Positions 1 through 8,324 are shown, counted from the first letter of the stretch. The stretch is 64,000 bases of DNA from CAZTDU01 sp964617355 (GCA_964617355.1 CAZTXP010000119.1:1-64000), one strand, 5' to 3'. Numbers and translations: made by a program. Notes: a model not told the origin generated them from the letters alone.

Positions 1-1
1 C

Positions 2-106
2 GCCGCGGCGAAGTGGGGCCGGCGCGCGTTCGACGCGGCGCTGAAGACCTCGGCGAGCCGGCCCCGCGGACGGCGGCAGGGCGCCGGGACGCGCAAGGGC
101 CGATGA
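2..106 (+). CDS. C-terminal end of an unidentified protein (partial at left edge)
   Basis: An open frame runs from the window edge to a TGA at 104-106. It gives about 34 residues ending in a very basic Arg/Gly/Lys-rich tail (ending GTRKGR). The basic, disordered tail is of a kind seen on nucleic-acid-binding proteins, but nothing diagnostic is visible and I cannot name a family. It would end 13 bases before the stop of the convergent cyclase gene, which fits normal gene packing here. High-GC DNA leaves many frames open by chance, so this is tentative. Confidence 0.3.
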   Translation, partial: AAAKWGRRAFDAALKTSASRPRGRRQGAGTRKGR

Positions 107-119
107 CCGGCCCGCGCGC

Positions 120-2429
120 CTACTTGCTTTCCATGACCCACACGCCCGACCAGTCGGTGGGCGGCGGCTCCTTCTCGAGGTGCTCGCAGCGCTCGACGTA
201 GAGCTTCGCGGCCTTGTCGGCCGGGTTGATCGCCAGCACCTTCTCGAACAGCGCGCGGGCGCCGGCGAAGTCGCGGGCGCGGTACTTCTCCAGGCCGTCG
301 CGGAAATCGCCCAGCGCGTCGGCGAGGTTCGGGTAGGTCTCCGGCGTGTGGTAGTCGAGGATCTCGTAGATCGCGACCGGCTTGGTCTTGCCCTTGACCA
401 CGACGAGGTCGATCTCGCGCGCGCGGTAGGTGCCGCGGAGCTTGCGGTACGTGAACTCCGAGACCAGCACGTGCGCGCCATACTGCTTGCACGCGGACTC
501 CAGGCGCGAGGCGAGGTTCACGCCGTCGCCGATCATGGTGTAGTCCATGCGCTTCTTCGAGCCGATGTTGCCCGAGACCACGTTGTCGGTATTGAGGCCG
601 ATGCCGATGTCGATCGGCGGGCGGCCCTCGCTCGCGCGCTGCACGTTCCAGCGTCGCAGCTCCGTGATCATCGCGATCGACGCGCGCACCGCGCGGTCGA
701 CGTCGTCCTCGCGCGGCACCGGCACGCCGAAGCCGGCCATGATGGCGTCGCCGATGAACTTGTCGAGCATGCCGCCTTCGCGCTGGATGCAGTCGACCAT
801 CAGCGTGAAGTATTCGTTCAGCATCGCCACCGTGCCCTGCGGGCCGAGCTGCTCGGAGTGCGTGGTGAAGCTGCGGATGTCCGAGAAGAGCACGGTGGCC
901 TCGACCGCCTGGCCGCCGAGCATCTCGGCGCCGCTCGCCACCAGCCGGTCGGCGATGCCCGGGTCCATGTAGCGCGACATCGTGGACTTCAGTCGCTTCT
1001 CGTTCGAGATGTCCTCGATCAGCAGCATCGAGCCGATGCGCTTGTGGTCGGCGTTGGCGAGCGGCATCACGGTGACGTTCGTCGACACGCGCTCCTCGCC
1101 CAGCACCAGCTCGGCGTCCATCAGGATCTCGTGCTCGCCGCTCGCGGCCACCTGCTTCAGCTTCTCGAGCACCCATTCGTTGTCGCCGGCGAAGAACTCG
1201 GCGGCGGGCTTCTGCAGCACCGCGCCGGGCTGGGCGCGCAGGATGCGCAGGCCGGCCGCGTTGCAGGTGACGATCTTGCCGTTCTCGTCCAGCGTGACGA
1301 CGCCGTTGGACATCGACTCCAGCATCGCCTCGCTGTAGTTCTTCATGTTCTGCACGTCGGCGAAGAGCTTGGCGTTCTCGAGCGCGATCGAGATCTGCGC
1401 GGTGAACGCCCGCAGGCGCGATTCGTCCTCCGCCGTGAACGGGCCGCCGCGCTTGTTCAGCACCTGCGTCACGCCGATCACCTTGCCGTGCTTGTTGACG
1501 ATCGGCACGCAGAGGATGGAGCGCGTGAAGTAGCCGGTCTTCTTGTCGAACGCCGGGTTGAAGCGCAGGTCGGCGTAGGCGTAGGGGATGTTGATCGACT
1601 TGCCCGAGGTGAACACCGCGCCGGCGATGCCGAGGTGGTTCGGCAGGCGGATCTGCATCGACTGCAGGCCCTGCCCGACCTCGGACCAGAGCTCGTGGGT
1701 CTTCTCGTCGTTGAGGAAGAGCGTGGACCGGTCGGCGTTCAGGAGGCGCGTCGCCTCGCCCATCACCTTATGCAGCAGCGACCCGAGCTTGATGTCGGCG
1801 GTGACCTCGGAGACGATCTCGATGAACTCCATCTCCTGCGCGCGCAGGGCCTTCATCTTCTCGATGAACTGCGCGCTCTGCAGCGCGACCGTGCCCTGCG
1901 TGGTCATGGCCTCGAGCGCGTCGAGGTCCTCGCGCGTGAACTCGCCGTGGCGCTTGTTCAGCGACTGCGCGACGCCGATGATCTCGCCCTTCACCGTCTT
2001 GATCGGCACGCACAGGATGTTGCGCGTGACAAAGCCCGTTTGCTCGTCGATCGAGCGGTTGAAGCGCGGGTCGGAATACGGGTCGTCGATGGTCAGGCTC
2101 TCGCCGGTCGTAAACACGTGGCCGGCGATGCCGCTGGTGTTCGGCAGGCGGATCTCGCGCTTGATGTTGCCCTGCGCGACGCGCGAGTAGAGCTCGCCGG
2201 TCGAGGGGTCGTTGAGGAACAGCGACCCGCGCTCGGCGTCGAGCTCGGTGGTGGTCATCTCGACCAGCGCGTGCAGCACCTCGTCGAGCGTCTCGTAGGC
2301 CGCCATGCGGCGCGAGACTTCCAGCAGCATCTCGACCAGCTTCAAGCGGCGCGCGCCCGTGCGCCGCACCGGCTTCTTGCGCTCGGCGAGGCCCGGCAGG
2401 GCGCGGACGTTGCTCTTGGGCTCGCTCAT
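120..2429 (-). CDS. GAF-GAF-PAS class III adenylate/guanylate cyclase
   Basis: 769 residues with no membrane segment, so a soluble sensor cyclase that makes a cyclic nucleotide (probably cAMP). Two GAF domains lie at about 45-190 and 210-360, a PAS domain at about 375-485, and a class III catalytic domain at about 515-690. The catalytic domain has the two metal-binding Asp motifs (LFSDIRSFT and FIGDAIMAGFG). The tail resembles a short TPR. GAF1 carries NKRHGEF and GAF2 NKRGGPFTAEDE, close to the NKFDE signature of cyclic-nucleotide-binding GAF domains. The architecture matches CyaB-type autoregulated cyclases. The ATG at 2427-2429 overlaps the stop of the upstream coiled-coil gene (ATGA), so the two are translationally coupled. 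Substrate choice and GAF ligand are inferred. Confidence 0.9.
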   Translation of the reverse strand: MSEPKSNVRALPGLAERKKPVRRTGARRLKLVEMLLEVSRRMAAYETLDEVLHALVEMTTTELDAERGSLFLNDPSTGELYSRVAQGNIKREIRLPNTSGIAGHVFTTGESLTIDDPYSDPRFNRSIDEQTGFVTRNILCVPIKTVKGEIIGVAQSLNKRHGEFTREDLDALEAMTTQGTVALQSAQFIEKMKALRAQEMEFIEIVSEVTADIKLGSLLHKVMGEATRLLNADRSTLFLNDEKTHELWSEVGQGLQSMQIRLPNHLGIAGAVFTSGKSINIPYAYADLRFNPAFDKKTGYFTRSILCVPIVNKHGKVIGVTQVLNKRGGPFTAEDESRLRAFTAQISIALENAKLFADVQNMKNYSEAMLESMSNGVVTLDENGKIVTCNAAGLRILRAQPGAVLQKPAAEFFAGDNEWVLEKLKQVAASGEHEILMDAELVLGEERVSTNVTVMPLANADHKRIGSMLLIEDISNEKRLKSTMSRYMDPGIADRLVASGAEMLGGQAVEATVLFSDIRSFTTHSEQLGPQGTVAMLNEYFTLMVDCIQREGGMLDKFIGDAIMAGFGVPVPREDDVDRAVRASIAMITELRRWNVQRASEGRPPIDIGIGLNTDNVVSGNIGSKKRMDYTMIGDGVNLASRLESACKQYGAHVLVSEFTYRKLRGTYRAREIDLVVVKGKTKPVAIYEILDYHTPETYPNLADALGDFRDGLEKYRARDFAGARALFEKVLAINPADKAAKLYVERCEHLEKEPPPTDWSGVWVMESK

Positions 2430-2956
2430 TGCGGTGCCCCGGCTTCGACGCGCTCGCGCAGCGCGCGCACCGTGGATTGCAGCTGGCCGATCTCGGCGCG
2501 GTCGTCGGTGCGCGCGCGGGTCACCGCGGCGTCGCGCTCGGCGCCGGCGCGCTCCAGCGACTCGCGCAGCGCGGCGGCGGTGGCGCGCAGCTGGGCGATC
2601 TCGTCGTTCGCCGCCTTGACCGCGGACTGGATCGCGCGCTCGCGGTCGGCGCGCTCGATCTCGAGCTGCTCGCGCAGCGCGGCGGCGGCGGCACGCAGCT
2701 GGCGGATCTCGTCCTGCGATTCGCTCTTCGCCTCGCGCAGCAGGTCTTCCTGCGCGCCGTGCACGCGCTCCAGCTCGTCGCGCAGCGCCGCCGCGGCCGC
2801 GCGCAGCTGGGCGATCTCGGCCTTCGACTCGGAATTGGCGTGCAGCACCGCGACCTCGCGGTCGGCACGGGCGAGCTCGAGCTGCTCGCGCATCGAGGCG
2901 ATGGCGGCCTGGAGGTCGCGTACTTCGCGCTGCAGGGCGAGCGTTTCGTCGGCCAT
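2426..2956 (-). CDS. Coiled-coil protein built of five 36-residue repeats
   Basis: 176 residues starting at ATG 2954-2956. Almost the whole protein is a tandem array of units beginning E-(I/V)-x-(Q/D)-L-x-x-x-x-x-(A/S)-(L/M)-R-x-x-(L/V)-E. Five units start at near-exact 36-residue (108 bp) spacing, and the last is truncated by the C-terminus (EAGAPQ). Ala/Leu/Glu/Arg richness and heptad-like spacing indicate a long alpha-helical coiled coil. No signal peptide and no catalytic motif are visible. The stop overlaps the cyclase start by 4 bases, so it is probably a scaffold or oligomerisation partner for the cyclase, or a helical module separated from it; that role is inference. Confidence 0.75.
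   Translation of the reverse strand: MADETLALQREVRDLQAAIASMREQLELARADREVAVLHANSESKAEIAQLRAAAAALRDELERVHGAQEDLLREAKSESQDEIRQLRAAAAALREQLEIERADRERAIQSAVKAANDEIAQLRATAAALRESLERAGAERDAAVTRARTDDRAEIGQLQSTVRALRERVEAGAPQ
2500..2935. repeat. Tandem 108-bp coding repeat units
   Basis: Inside the coiled-coil gene the codons for the EIxQLRAxAAALRxxLE core recur every 108 bases (four full spacings). The central three units are the most alike at DNA level, consistent with duplication inside the gene or pressure to keep one helix length. Unit boundaries are approximate. Confidence 0.6.
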
Positions 2957-3034
2957 GGACCTGCAAGGATAGTCCGGCGCTCGCCCCGGCGGAAGAGGAT
3001 TTCGACCCGGCCAACGGCGTACCATCCGCCCGCC

Positions 3035-3613
3035 GTGAACTACCTCGCCCACCTGCTGCTCTCCCCGCCCGACGACGACGCGCTCGTGGGCGCGATGCTG
3101 GGCGATTTCGTGAAGGGTCCGCTCGAGGGGCGCTACGAGGGCCGCGTCGGCGCCGCGATCGCGCTGCACCGGCGCATCGACAGCTACACCGACGCGCATC
3201 CGGTGGTATTGGCGTCGAAGGCACGCATCGGCCCGCCGCGACGGCGCTACGCCGGCATCATGGTGGACCTGTTCTACGACCACTTCCTGGCCCGCAGCTG
3301 GCGCGAGCACCACGACGAGGCGCTCGAGGATTTCGCCGCGCGCGTGTATGCGCTGCTCGCGGCGCGGCGCGAGGAACTGCCGGCCGACCTGCAGTGGGTA
3401 GCCGCGCGCATGGCGGAACGCAACTGGCTGGTGAACTACGCCGAGCCGGCCTACGTGGGGCGCGCGCTCGAGGGCATCGGCCGGCGCCTGAAGCGCGGCA
3501 ACGGCCTGCTCGGGTCGGGCGACGACCTGGCCGCAGCGTACGAGGGTTTCGAGGCGGATTTCCGCGTCTTCTTCCCGCAGGCGCGGCGCTTCGCCCTCGA
3601 GAGCGGACTCTGA
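3035..3613 (+). CDS. acpH: Acyl-carrier-protein phosphodiesterase (AcpH family)
   Basis: 192 residues from GTG 3035-3037. It begins MNYLAHLLLS and has GAMLGDFVKG, the start typical of the AcpH/DUF479 family. Family enzymes are HD-like phosphodiesterases that release 4'-phosphopantetheine from holo-ACP. Other family features seen are ALHRRIDSYTD, MVDLFYDHFLA and RNWLVNY. Length matches E. coli AcpH (about 193). It is divergent from the coiled-coil/cyclase pair, with 78 bases between the starts. The GTG start is chosen because the N-terminal MNYLAHL is the conserved family start. Confidence 0.9.
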   Translation: MNYLAHLLLSPPDDDALVGAMLGDFVKGPLEGRYEGRVGAAIALHRRIDSYTDAHPVVLASKARIGPPRRRYAGIMVDLFYDHFLARSWREHHDEALEDFAARVYALLAARREELPADLQWVAARMAERNWLVNYAEPAYVGRALEGIGRRLKRGNGLLGSGDDLAAAYEGFEADFRVFFPQARRFALESGL

Positions 3614-3652
3614 GCTAGAGTAGGCGCAGTGACCTTCTGAGGAGGAGGAAGC

Positions 3653-4612
3653 ATGGACCGTCTCGTTCGCGGCGTCGCGCTCGCCTGCGCGCTCGCCGTA
3701 CCCGCATTCGCATTCGCCCAGTACCCGGCCAAGCCGATCCGGCTGATTGTGCCGTTCCCGCCCAGCGGCTCGGCTGAACTGGGCGCGCGCATCTTCGCGC
3801 AGCCGCTTGGGCAGCAGCTCGGGCAGCCCGTGGTGATCGAAACGCGCCCCGGCGCCGACGGCGCGATCGCCTCGGAAGCGGTGAAGTCCGCCGCGCCCGA
3901 CGGCTACACGCTCTACTACGGCACCGCCACCGGCATGTCGTTCGTGCCGGCGGCGAAGAAGAAGCCGAGCTACGACCCGATCGCCGACTTCACGCCGGTG
4001 TCGCTGGTCGGGTACTTCGGATTCTTCGTGGTGTCGCACTCGAGCATGCCGGTGCACACCATCAACGACCTCGTGGCCTACGCGCGCGCGCACCCGGGCA
4101 AGATCAACTACGGCACCGGCAACGCCACCAGCATCCTCTCCACCGCGCAGTTCGCCATGCAGCAGAAGATGGACGTGGTGCACATCCCGTACAAGGGCGA
4201 CGGGCCGCTGACGGTCGACCTGCTCGCCGGCCGCGTGCAGTTCTCGATCCTCACGCCGGGCACGGCGACGCCGCACATCCGCGAGGGCAAGCTGCGCGCG
4301 CTCGCCACGCTGCTGCCCAACCGCAACGCGCTCCTGCCCGAGGCGCCGACGCTGCCCGAGGCCGGGCTGCCGATGGTGCCGATCATCCCGTGGGGCGGGC
4401 TCTTCGGCCCGGCGAAGCTGCCGCAGGAGATCGTGGAGCGCCTGAACCGCGAGATGCGCATCCTGCTCGCCAAGCCCGAGGTCAAGGACGCCTTCGGCAA
4501 GCTCGCCTTCGAGGCGAAGAGCTCCTCGCCGCAGGAACTCTCTGCGGTGGTCGCCGAGCAGCTGGAGTCCTATCGCCGCGTGGCGAAGGCGGTGAATCTC
4601 TCGCTCGACTGA
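3653..4612 (+). CDS. Bug/TctC-family periplasmic solute-binding protein
   Basis: 319 residues. The ATG follows a strong GAGGAGG ribosome site. A Sec signal peptide (cleaved near AFAFA-Q) is followed by the family hallmark YPAKPIRLIVPFPP, then SAAPDGYTLYYG and the binding loop region IPYKGDGPLTVDLLAGRVQ. Bug proteins deliver carboxylates or similar organic anions to TctAB-type transporters, or act as orphan sensors. No tctA/tctB lies in this window. The usual A-G-G-x-x-D segment is altered to PPSGSAELGAR, so the ligand may differ from typical members. The gene stands alone after acpH. Confidence 0.92.
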   Translation: MDRLVRGVALACALAVPAFAFAQYPAKPIRLIVPFPPSGSAELGARIFAQPLGQQLGQPVVIETRPGADGAIASEAVKSAAPDGYTLYYGTATGMSFVPAAKKKPSYDPIADFTPVSLVGYFGFFVVSHSSMPVHTINDLVAYARAHPGKINYGTGNATSILSTAQFAMQQKMDVVHIPYKGDGPLTVDLLAGRVQFSILTPGTATPHIREGKLRALATLLPNRNALLPEAPTLPEAGLPMVPIIPWGGLFGPAKLPQEIVERLNREMRILLAKPEVKDAFGKLAFEAKSSSPQELSAVVAEQLESYRRVAKAVNLSLD

Positions 4613-4776
4613 GCGGGCACCGGGCCGTAGACCCACGCCGGCAGGCGCGGGTCGGGCCGCGCCTGCGGCTCGTCCCAGGAGAGGTGCGCGTGCTGCGCGG
4701 TGGCGTCCTGCTCCAGCGGGAAGTCGTCCAGGTCGGGTCCGTACACGTCGTCCAGGGTGCGCATGGGCCGCTCCAT
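4570..4776 (-). CDS. Possible small hypothetical protein
   Basis: 68 codons from ATG 4774-4776. The product is acidic and Pro/Asp-rich (starting MERPMRTLDDVYG) and is not Arg/Ala-biased like chance antisense frames here. It overlaps the 3' end of the Bug gene by 43 bases in convergent orientation. No ribosome site is evident and I recognise no family. It would fill the 238-base gap between the Bug gene and the DUF1304 gene, from which it is divergent. Confidence 0.38.
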   Translation of the reverse strand: MERPMRTLDDVYGPDLDDFPLEQDATAQHAHLSWDEPQARPDPRLPAWVYGPVPAQSSERFTAFATRR

Positions 4777-4850
4777 TGCGAGGAGTCGCTGTCGTGGGTA
4801 TCGGCCGTCGGGCGCGTATCCTTTAGCCTTTCGTCCGCACCGGGGGTTCC

Positions 4851-5207
4851 ATGGCGCTCGCCGCCAAGATCGTCGTAGGGCTGGTCGCGCTGCTGCACGT
4901 CTACATCCTCGTGCTGGAGATGTTCCTGTGGACCACGCCGCGCGGGCGCAAGGCCTTCGGCACCACGCCGGAATTCGCCGAGGCCTCGAAGGTGCTGGCC
5001 GCGAACCAGGGCCTATACAACGGCTTCCTTGCCGCGGGACTCTTCTGGGGCCTCGCGATCGGGCCCGAGGGCCGGGCCATCCAGATCTTCTTCCTCGGTT
5101 GCGTGCTGGTCGCGGGCCTCTACGGCGCGGCGACGGCGTCCAAGCGCATTCTGTTCGTGCAGGCGGTGCCCGCGGCCATAGGACTCGCCTTGGTGCTGGC
5201 GAGTTGA
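4851..5207 (+). CDS. DUF1304 family small integral membrane protein
   Basis: 118 residues with four predicted hydrophobic helices. An N-terminal helix (VVGLVALLHVYILVLEMFLW) is followed by the family-typical F-x-x-x-x-E stretch and NQGLYNGFLAAGL. DUF1304 proteins are inner-membrane proteins of unknown function, about 115-125 residues long, which matches. The start is the first in-frame ATG. The 3' end is partly duplicated directly downstream (see the 5181-5235 repeat). Confidence 0.88.
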   Translation: MALAAKIVVGLVALLHVYILVLEMFLWTTPRGRKAFGTTPEFAEASKVLAANQGLYNGFLAAGLFWGLAIGPEGRAIQIFFLGCVLVAGLYGAATASKRILFVQAVPAAIGLALVLAS

Positions 5208-5235
5208 AAGGCGGCCTCGCCCTGGTGCTGGCGCG
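5181..5235. repeat. Short tandem duplication at the 3' end of the DUF1304 gene
   Basis: Bases 5181-5203 and 5213-5235 agree at 20 of 23 positions, offset by 32 bases. The first copy encodes the last residues of the DUF1304 protein (GLALVLA). The second lies after the stop and would read GLALVLAR-stop in another frame. It looks like a local replication-slippage duplication in the gap to the convergent SCO1 gene. Confidence 0.7.
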
Positions 5236-5823
5236 CTAGCGCAACAGCTGCTCGCGCACCATCGTCGCCATGCGCTCCGGCGGCGTGCCGGGCGGGAAGA
5301 AGGCGACGTACTTTCCTTCGCGGTCGAGCAGGAACGTGAAGGCCGAGTGGTCGATGGTGTAGGTCTTGGTGCCGGGCAGCGGCACCTTCTCGTAGAACAC
5401 CTTGTACGAGGTGGCGACGCGCTTCACCTCGGCCTCCGTGCCGCCGAGCGCGACGAAGCGCGGGTGGAAGGCGGCCACGTACTCCTTCATGATCGCGGGC
5501 GTGTCGCGCTTCGGGTCGAGCGTCACGAAGATCGGCTGCACGTCGTCGCCCGCCGGGCCGAGCTGCCGCAGCGCCTCGCCGACGATCGCGAGATCGGTAG
5601 GGCACACATCCGGGCAGCGCGCATAGCCGAAGTAGAGCAGCACGATGCGGCCCCTGAAGTCGGCGAGCGCGACGCGCTTGCCGTCGGCGCCCTTCAGCGT
5701 GAACGGGCCGCCGACCGGGTGCTTGCCGGACATCAGCTCGTTCATCAGGCGAGCCGCATCCGCACGGCGTTCCTGTGCAAACCCAGGAACGGTCGCGGCG
5801 ACCAGCGCCGCGACCGCGATCAG
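5236..5823 (-). CDS. SCO1/SenC-family copper/thioredoxin-like protein
   Basis: About 195 residues. A hydrophobic leader (LIAVAALVAATVPGFAQ) precedes a thioredoxin-fold SCO domain with the copper-binding CPDVC in YFGYARCPDVCPTDL and the conserved His in DHSAFTFLL. SCO proteins insert or hold copper for the CuA site of cytochrome oxidase, or act as thiol-redox proteins, on the periplasmic face. No ATG, GTG or TTG fits upstream of the leader. The best start is a CTG at 5821-5823 that overlaps the TGA of the upstream MBL gene (CTGA), implying coupled translation from a rare start. Function is clear; the exact start is not. Confidence 0.88.
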   Translation of the reverse strand: MIAVAALVAATVPGFAQERRADAARLMNELMSGKHPVGGPFTLKGADGKRVALADFRGRIVLLYFGYARCPDVCPTDLAIVGEALRQLGPAGDDVQPIFVTLDPKRDTPAIMKEYVAAFHPRFVALGGTEAEVKRVATSYKVFYEKVPLPGTKTYTIDHSAFTFLLDREGKYVAFFPPGTPPERMATMVREQLLR

Positions 5824-6926
5824 GCGCCGAAGGTGAATTCGGTGCCCGTCGTCGAGGTCATGACGCGATCGGCGAGTTCCGTGCGCAGCAGCGCGACGAT
5901 CGACGGCCCCGAGCAGTGCATCGGGATGATCACGTCCGGGTCGAGCCTGGTGAGCGCCTCGACGGTGGTGCGCACGTAGTCGTCCGTCGCCGGGAAGAGG
6001 TGGAAGCCGCCGAGCGCGGCGTGCACCTTCTTGATCCCGGTGACCTTGATCGCCTGCTGCACCGTGTTGACGATGCCGGCGTGGCCGCAGGACGAGATCA
6101 CGACCAGTCCCCGGTCCTTGAGGTTGAAGCACGTGCCGTGCTCGTGGATGTGCTGGTCCTGCACCGCCTTGCCGCCGGCCTTGGCGTTGGCCGACGGGAT
6201 GTCGCAGCCGAGGCCGTCCTTCTTGAAGTACTCGACCAGCGTGTTCGGCAGCACCTTCTCGAAGCTGGTGCGGTCGATGGTGCCGGTGGTAAAGGCATGG
6301 CCCATGACGACGGTGGGCTGCTCGCAGCTGACGATGCGGATGCGGTGCTTGTCGAGGTCGCGCCGGTCGAGCGTGCCCCAGTCGGCGAAGTGGCCGGGTG
6401 CGCCTACGGCGGTCTTGCGCGTGCAGAAGAGGTCCTCGCCGCCGATGTACATCTGCAGGTCCGCCGGGAGCTTGCCGCGGTGCTGCTCGAGGAAGCCGAT
6501 CAACCCGCCGAAATGGTCGTAGTGGCCGTGGCTCGCCACCAGCGCATGGAAGCGGGCCGGGTCGATGCCGAGCACCTCGAGGTTGTTGTTGAGCGCGTTC
6601 GGCGTGTAGCCGAAGTCGAGCAGCAGGTGGCGCGTGTCCGCGCCGATCTTCGATTCCAGCGCGAGCGACAGGCCCCATTCGTTGTGCAGGGTCTTCCTCA
6701 CGTTGGTCGGGGAGACCAGGCCAGCCCGCCGCGTCTTCACCCATTTCGACGATCCCGCGCGCGGCGTGTCGTAGCTGGAGTCGGTCAGCACGCGGATGGT
6801 CAGGCTGTCGACGGTCGGCACCGACAGCAGCTTCGGCGCTTGCGCGAGGACGTTTGGCGCAAACGGCGCGAGCGATGCGGCGGCGGCGCCGAGCACGATA
6901 CGGCGGCGGCGAAGGTCTGCGGTCAT
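5820..6926 (-). CDS. Exported MBL-fold metallohydrolase (COG1237-like)
   Basis: 368 residues. The leader is TADLRRRRIVLGAAAASLA, a twin-arginine-like or Sec signal ending near VLAQA. The domain carries the metallo-beta-lactamase metal motif SHGHYDHFGG (HxHxDH) and later ISSCGHAGIVNTVQQA, typical of the COG1237 group related to dihydropterin-ribofuranosyl-aminobenzene-phosphate synthase. The substrate cannot be told. ATG 6924-6926 is chosen because GGGAGGGG lies just upstream; a TTG at 6941 is also open but lacks such a site. It overlaps the SCO1 gene and is divergent from the Liv-type transporter. Confidence 0.85.
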   Translation of the reverse strand: MTADLRRRRIVLGAAAASLAPFAPNVLAQAPKLLSVPTVDSLTIRVLTDSSYDTPRAGSSKWVKTRRAGLVSPTNVRKTLHNEWGLSLALESKIGADTRHLLLDFGYTPNALNNNLEVLGIDPARFHALVASHGHYDHFGGLIGFLEQHRGKLPADLQMYIGGEDLFCTRKTAVGAPGHFADWGTLDRRDLDKHRIRIVSCEQPTVVMGHAFTTGTIDRTSFEKVLPNTLVEYFKKDGLGCDIPSANAKAGGKAVQDQHIHEHGTCFNLKDRGLVVISSCGHAGIVNTVQQAIKVTGIKKVHAALGGFHLFPATDDYVRTTVEALTRLDPDVIIPMHCSGPSIVALLRTELADRVMTSTTGTEFTFGA

Positions 6927-6930
6927 GGAG

Positions 6931-6939
6931 TCCCCTCCC
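6931..6939 (-). promoter_or_regulatory. Ribosome-binding site deciding the MBL start
   Basis: On the minus strand the sequence GGGAGGGGA lies 4 bases before ATG 6926. It supports that start over the upstream in-frame TTG. Confidence 0.6.
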
Positions 6940-6975
6940 AAGGACGCGATGGAACCCCATTGTGGCGCGGCCGCA

Positions 6976-7004
6976 TTGACAGCCGCAAGACCCTTTGAAA
7001 CACT
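6976..7004 (+). promoter_or_regulatory. Candidate sigma-70 promoter of the Liv-type operon
   Basis: A perfect -35 hexamer TTGACA (6976-6981) is followed after 17 bases by AACACT (6999-7004), a 3/6 match to the -10 consensus. It would start transcription near 7011, just before the purine-rich ribosome site (AAGGGGGAGGG) of the binding-protein gene. Confidence 0.42.
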
Positions 7005-7027
7005 GGGCCGCTCAAGGGGGAGGGCCC

Positions 7028-8314
7028 ATGAAACTGCATCGCACCATCGTGGCGGCGTCGCTCGCCGTCGTCTCGGCCGCCGCGTTCGCGCAGGCCAAGG
7101 AAATCAAGGTCGGCGTGATCTACGACTACACCGGCGCGTTTGCCGCCGGCGGGTCGGAGGCCGCGGGCCTCGGCACCAAGATCGCCATCGACATGCTGAA
7201 CGAGAAGGGTGGCGTCGAGGGCTACAAGATCGTGCCGATCTACGCCGACGCGCAGTCGAAGACCGAGGTCGCGATCAACGAGGCCACGCGCCTCATGGAC
7301 CAGGAGAAAGTGCACCTGCTGATGGGCGTGTTCTCCAGCGCGCACTGCGTGCCGATGGCGCAGCGCGTCGACTCGGCCAAGAAGTTCATGTGGGCCAACG
7401 TCTGCGTCGCCTCAAGCGTGTTCAAGGACAAGAAGCTCTCCTACGTCTTCCGCCCGCAGGTGCACTCCGACCAGTTCGGCGAGGCCTCGTGCACCTACGT
7501 GCACGAGAACGCGAAGGAGAAGCTCGGCACCGACCCGAAGAACGTCAAGATCGCGGTGATCTACGAGGACGGGCCCTACGGCGCCGGCGTCGCCGCCGGC
7601 AACGAGTCCAAGTGCAAGTCGCTCGGCATGAACGTGGTGCTGAAGGAGGGCTACGCGGCCACCGCGCCCGACCTCTCGAGCCTGGTCACCAAGCTGAAGC
7701 GCGCGCGTCCGGACATCATCCTGCACACCGGCTACAACCCGGACATCACGCTCTTCCTGCGCCAGTCGCGCGAGCAAGGCCTGAAGTTCAAGGGTCTGAT
7801 CGGCCACGGCGCCGGCTACGGCCAGATCGGCAAGCTGATGGAGACCTTCGGCACCGACGTGAACTACTTCTTCAACGTCGACCCGGTGGCGGCGCAGCTG
7901 CTGGATCCCAAGACGCTGAAGCCCGGCATGGGCGACCTCACCAAGGAGATGGTGAAGCGCTACCAGGCCGCGAAGGGCCCGGCCGACGTGCCGCCGCACG
8001 CCTCGATGGGCTTCAACCAGTCGTGGATCTTCTTCACCGACGTGCTGCCGCGCGCGATCAAGAAGCACGGCGGCATCGATCCCGAGGCGCTGAGGAAGGC
8101 GTCCCTCGAGACCGACATCCCGGTGGGCGGCACGATGCAGGGCTACGGCGTGAAGTTCTTCCCGCCGGGGCACGCGATGTCGGGGCAGAACGAGCGCTCC
8201 TCGCCGGTGGTGATGCAGTACGTCAACGGCCGCACCTACATCGCGTGGCCGAAGGCGATCCGCACCACGGACCCGATCTTCCCGCTTCCGAAGGGCCACC
8301 CGTACGCCCAGTAA
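7028..8314 (+). CDS. ABC transporter substrate-binding protein, LivK/AmiC type
   Basis: 428 residues with a signal peptide (cleavage near AAFAQA) and a type I periplasmic binding fold that begins EIKVGVIYDYTGAFAAGG. Features include EGYKIVPIYADAQSK and the KHGGID-EALRKA region near the C-terminus. It is the solute receptor of the HAAT (hydrophobic amino acid/amide) transporter encoded by the next four genes. The order receptor-ATPase-ATPase-permease-permease gives a complete importer. The ligand may be branched-chain amino acids, an amide, or an aromatic acid and cannot be fixed from sequence. The ATG at 7028 follows a GGGGGAGGG ribosome site. Confidence 0.92.
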   Translation: MKLHRTIVAASLAVVSAAAFAQAKEIKVGVIYDYTGAFAAGGSEAAGLGTKIAIDMLNEKGGVEGYKIVPIYADAQSKTEVAINEATRLMDQEKVHLLMGVFSSAHCVPMAQRVDSAKKFMWANVCVASSVFKDKKLSYVFRPQVHSDQFGEASCTYVHENAKEKLGTDPKNVKIAVIYEDGPYGAGVAAGNESKCKSLGMNVVLKEGYAATAPDLSSLVTKLKRARPDIILHTGYNPDITLFLRQSREQGLKFKGLIGHGAGYGQIGKLMETFGTDVNYFFNVDPVAAQLLDPKTLKPGMGDLTKEMVKRYQAAKGPADVPPHASMGFNQSWIFFTDVLPRAIKKHGGIDPEALRKASLETDIPVGGTMQGYGVKFFPPGHAMSGQNERSSPVVMQYVNGRTYIAWPKAIRTTDPIFPLPKGHPYAQ

Positions 8315-8324
8315 GAAGCTCGGC

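Noticed and set aside
180..2972. A 930-codon open frame antisense to the cyclase and coiled-coil genes
   Set aside because: It mirrors the codon third positions of clear genes on the other strand, is Arg/Ala/Val/His-rich with no domain, and arises from high GC.
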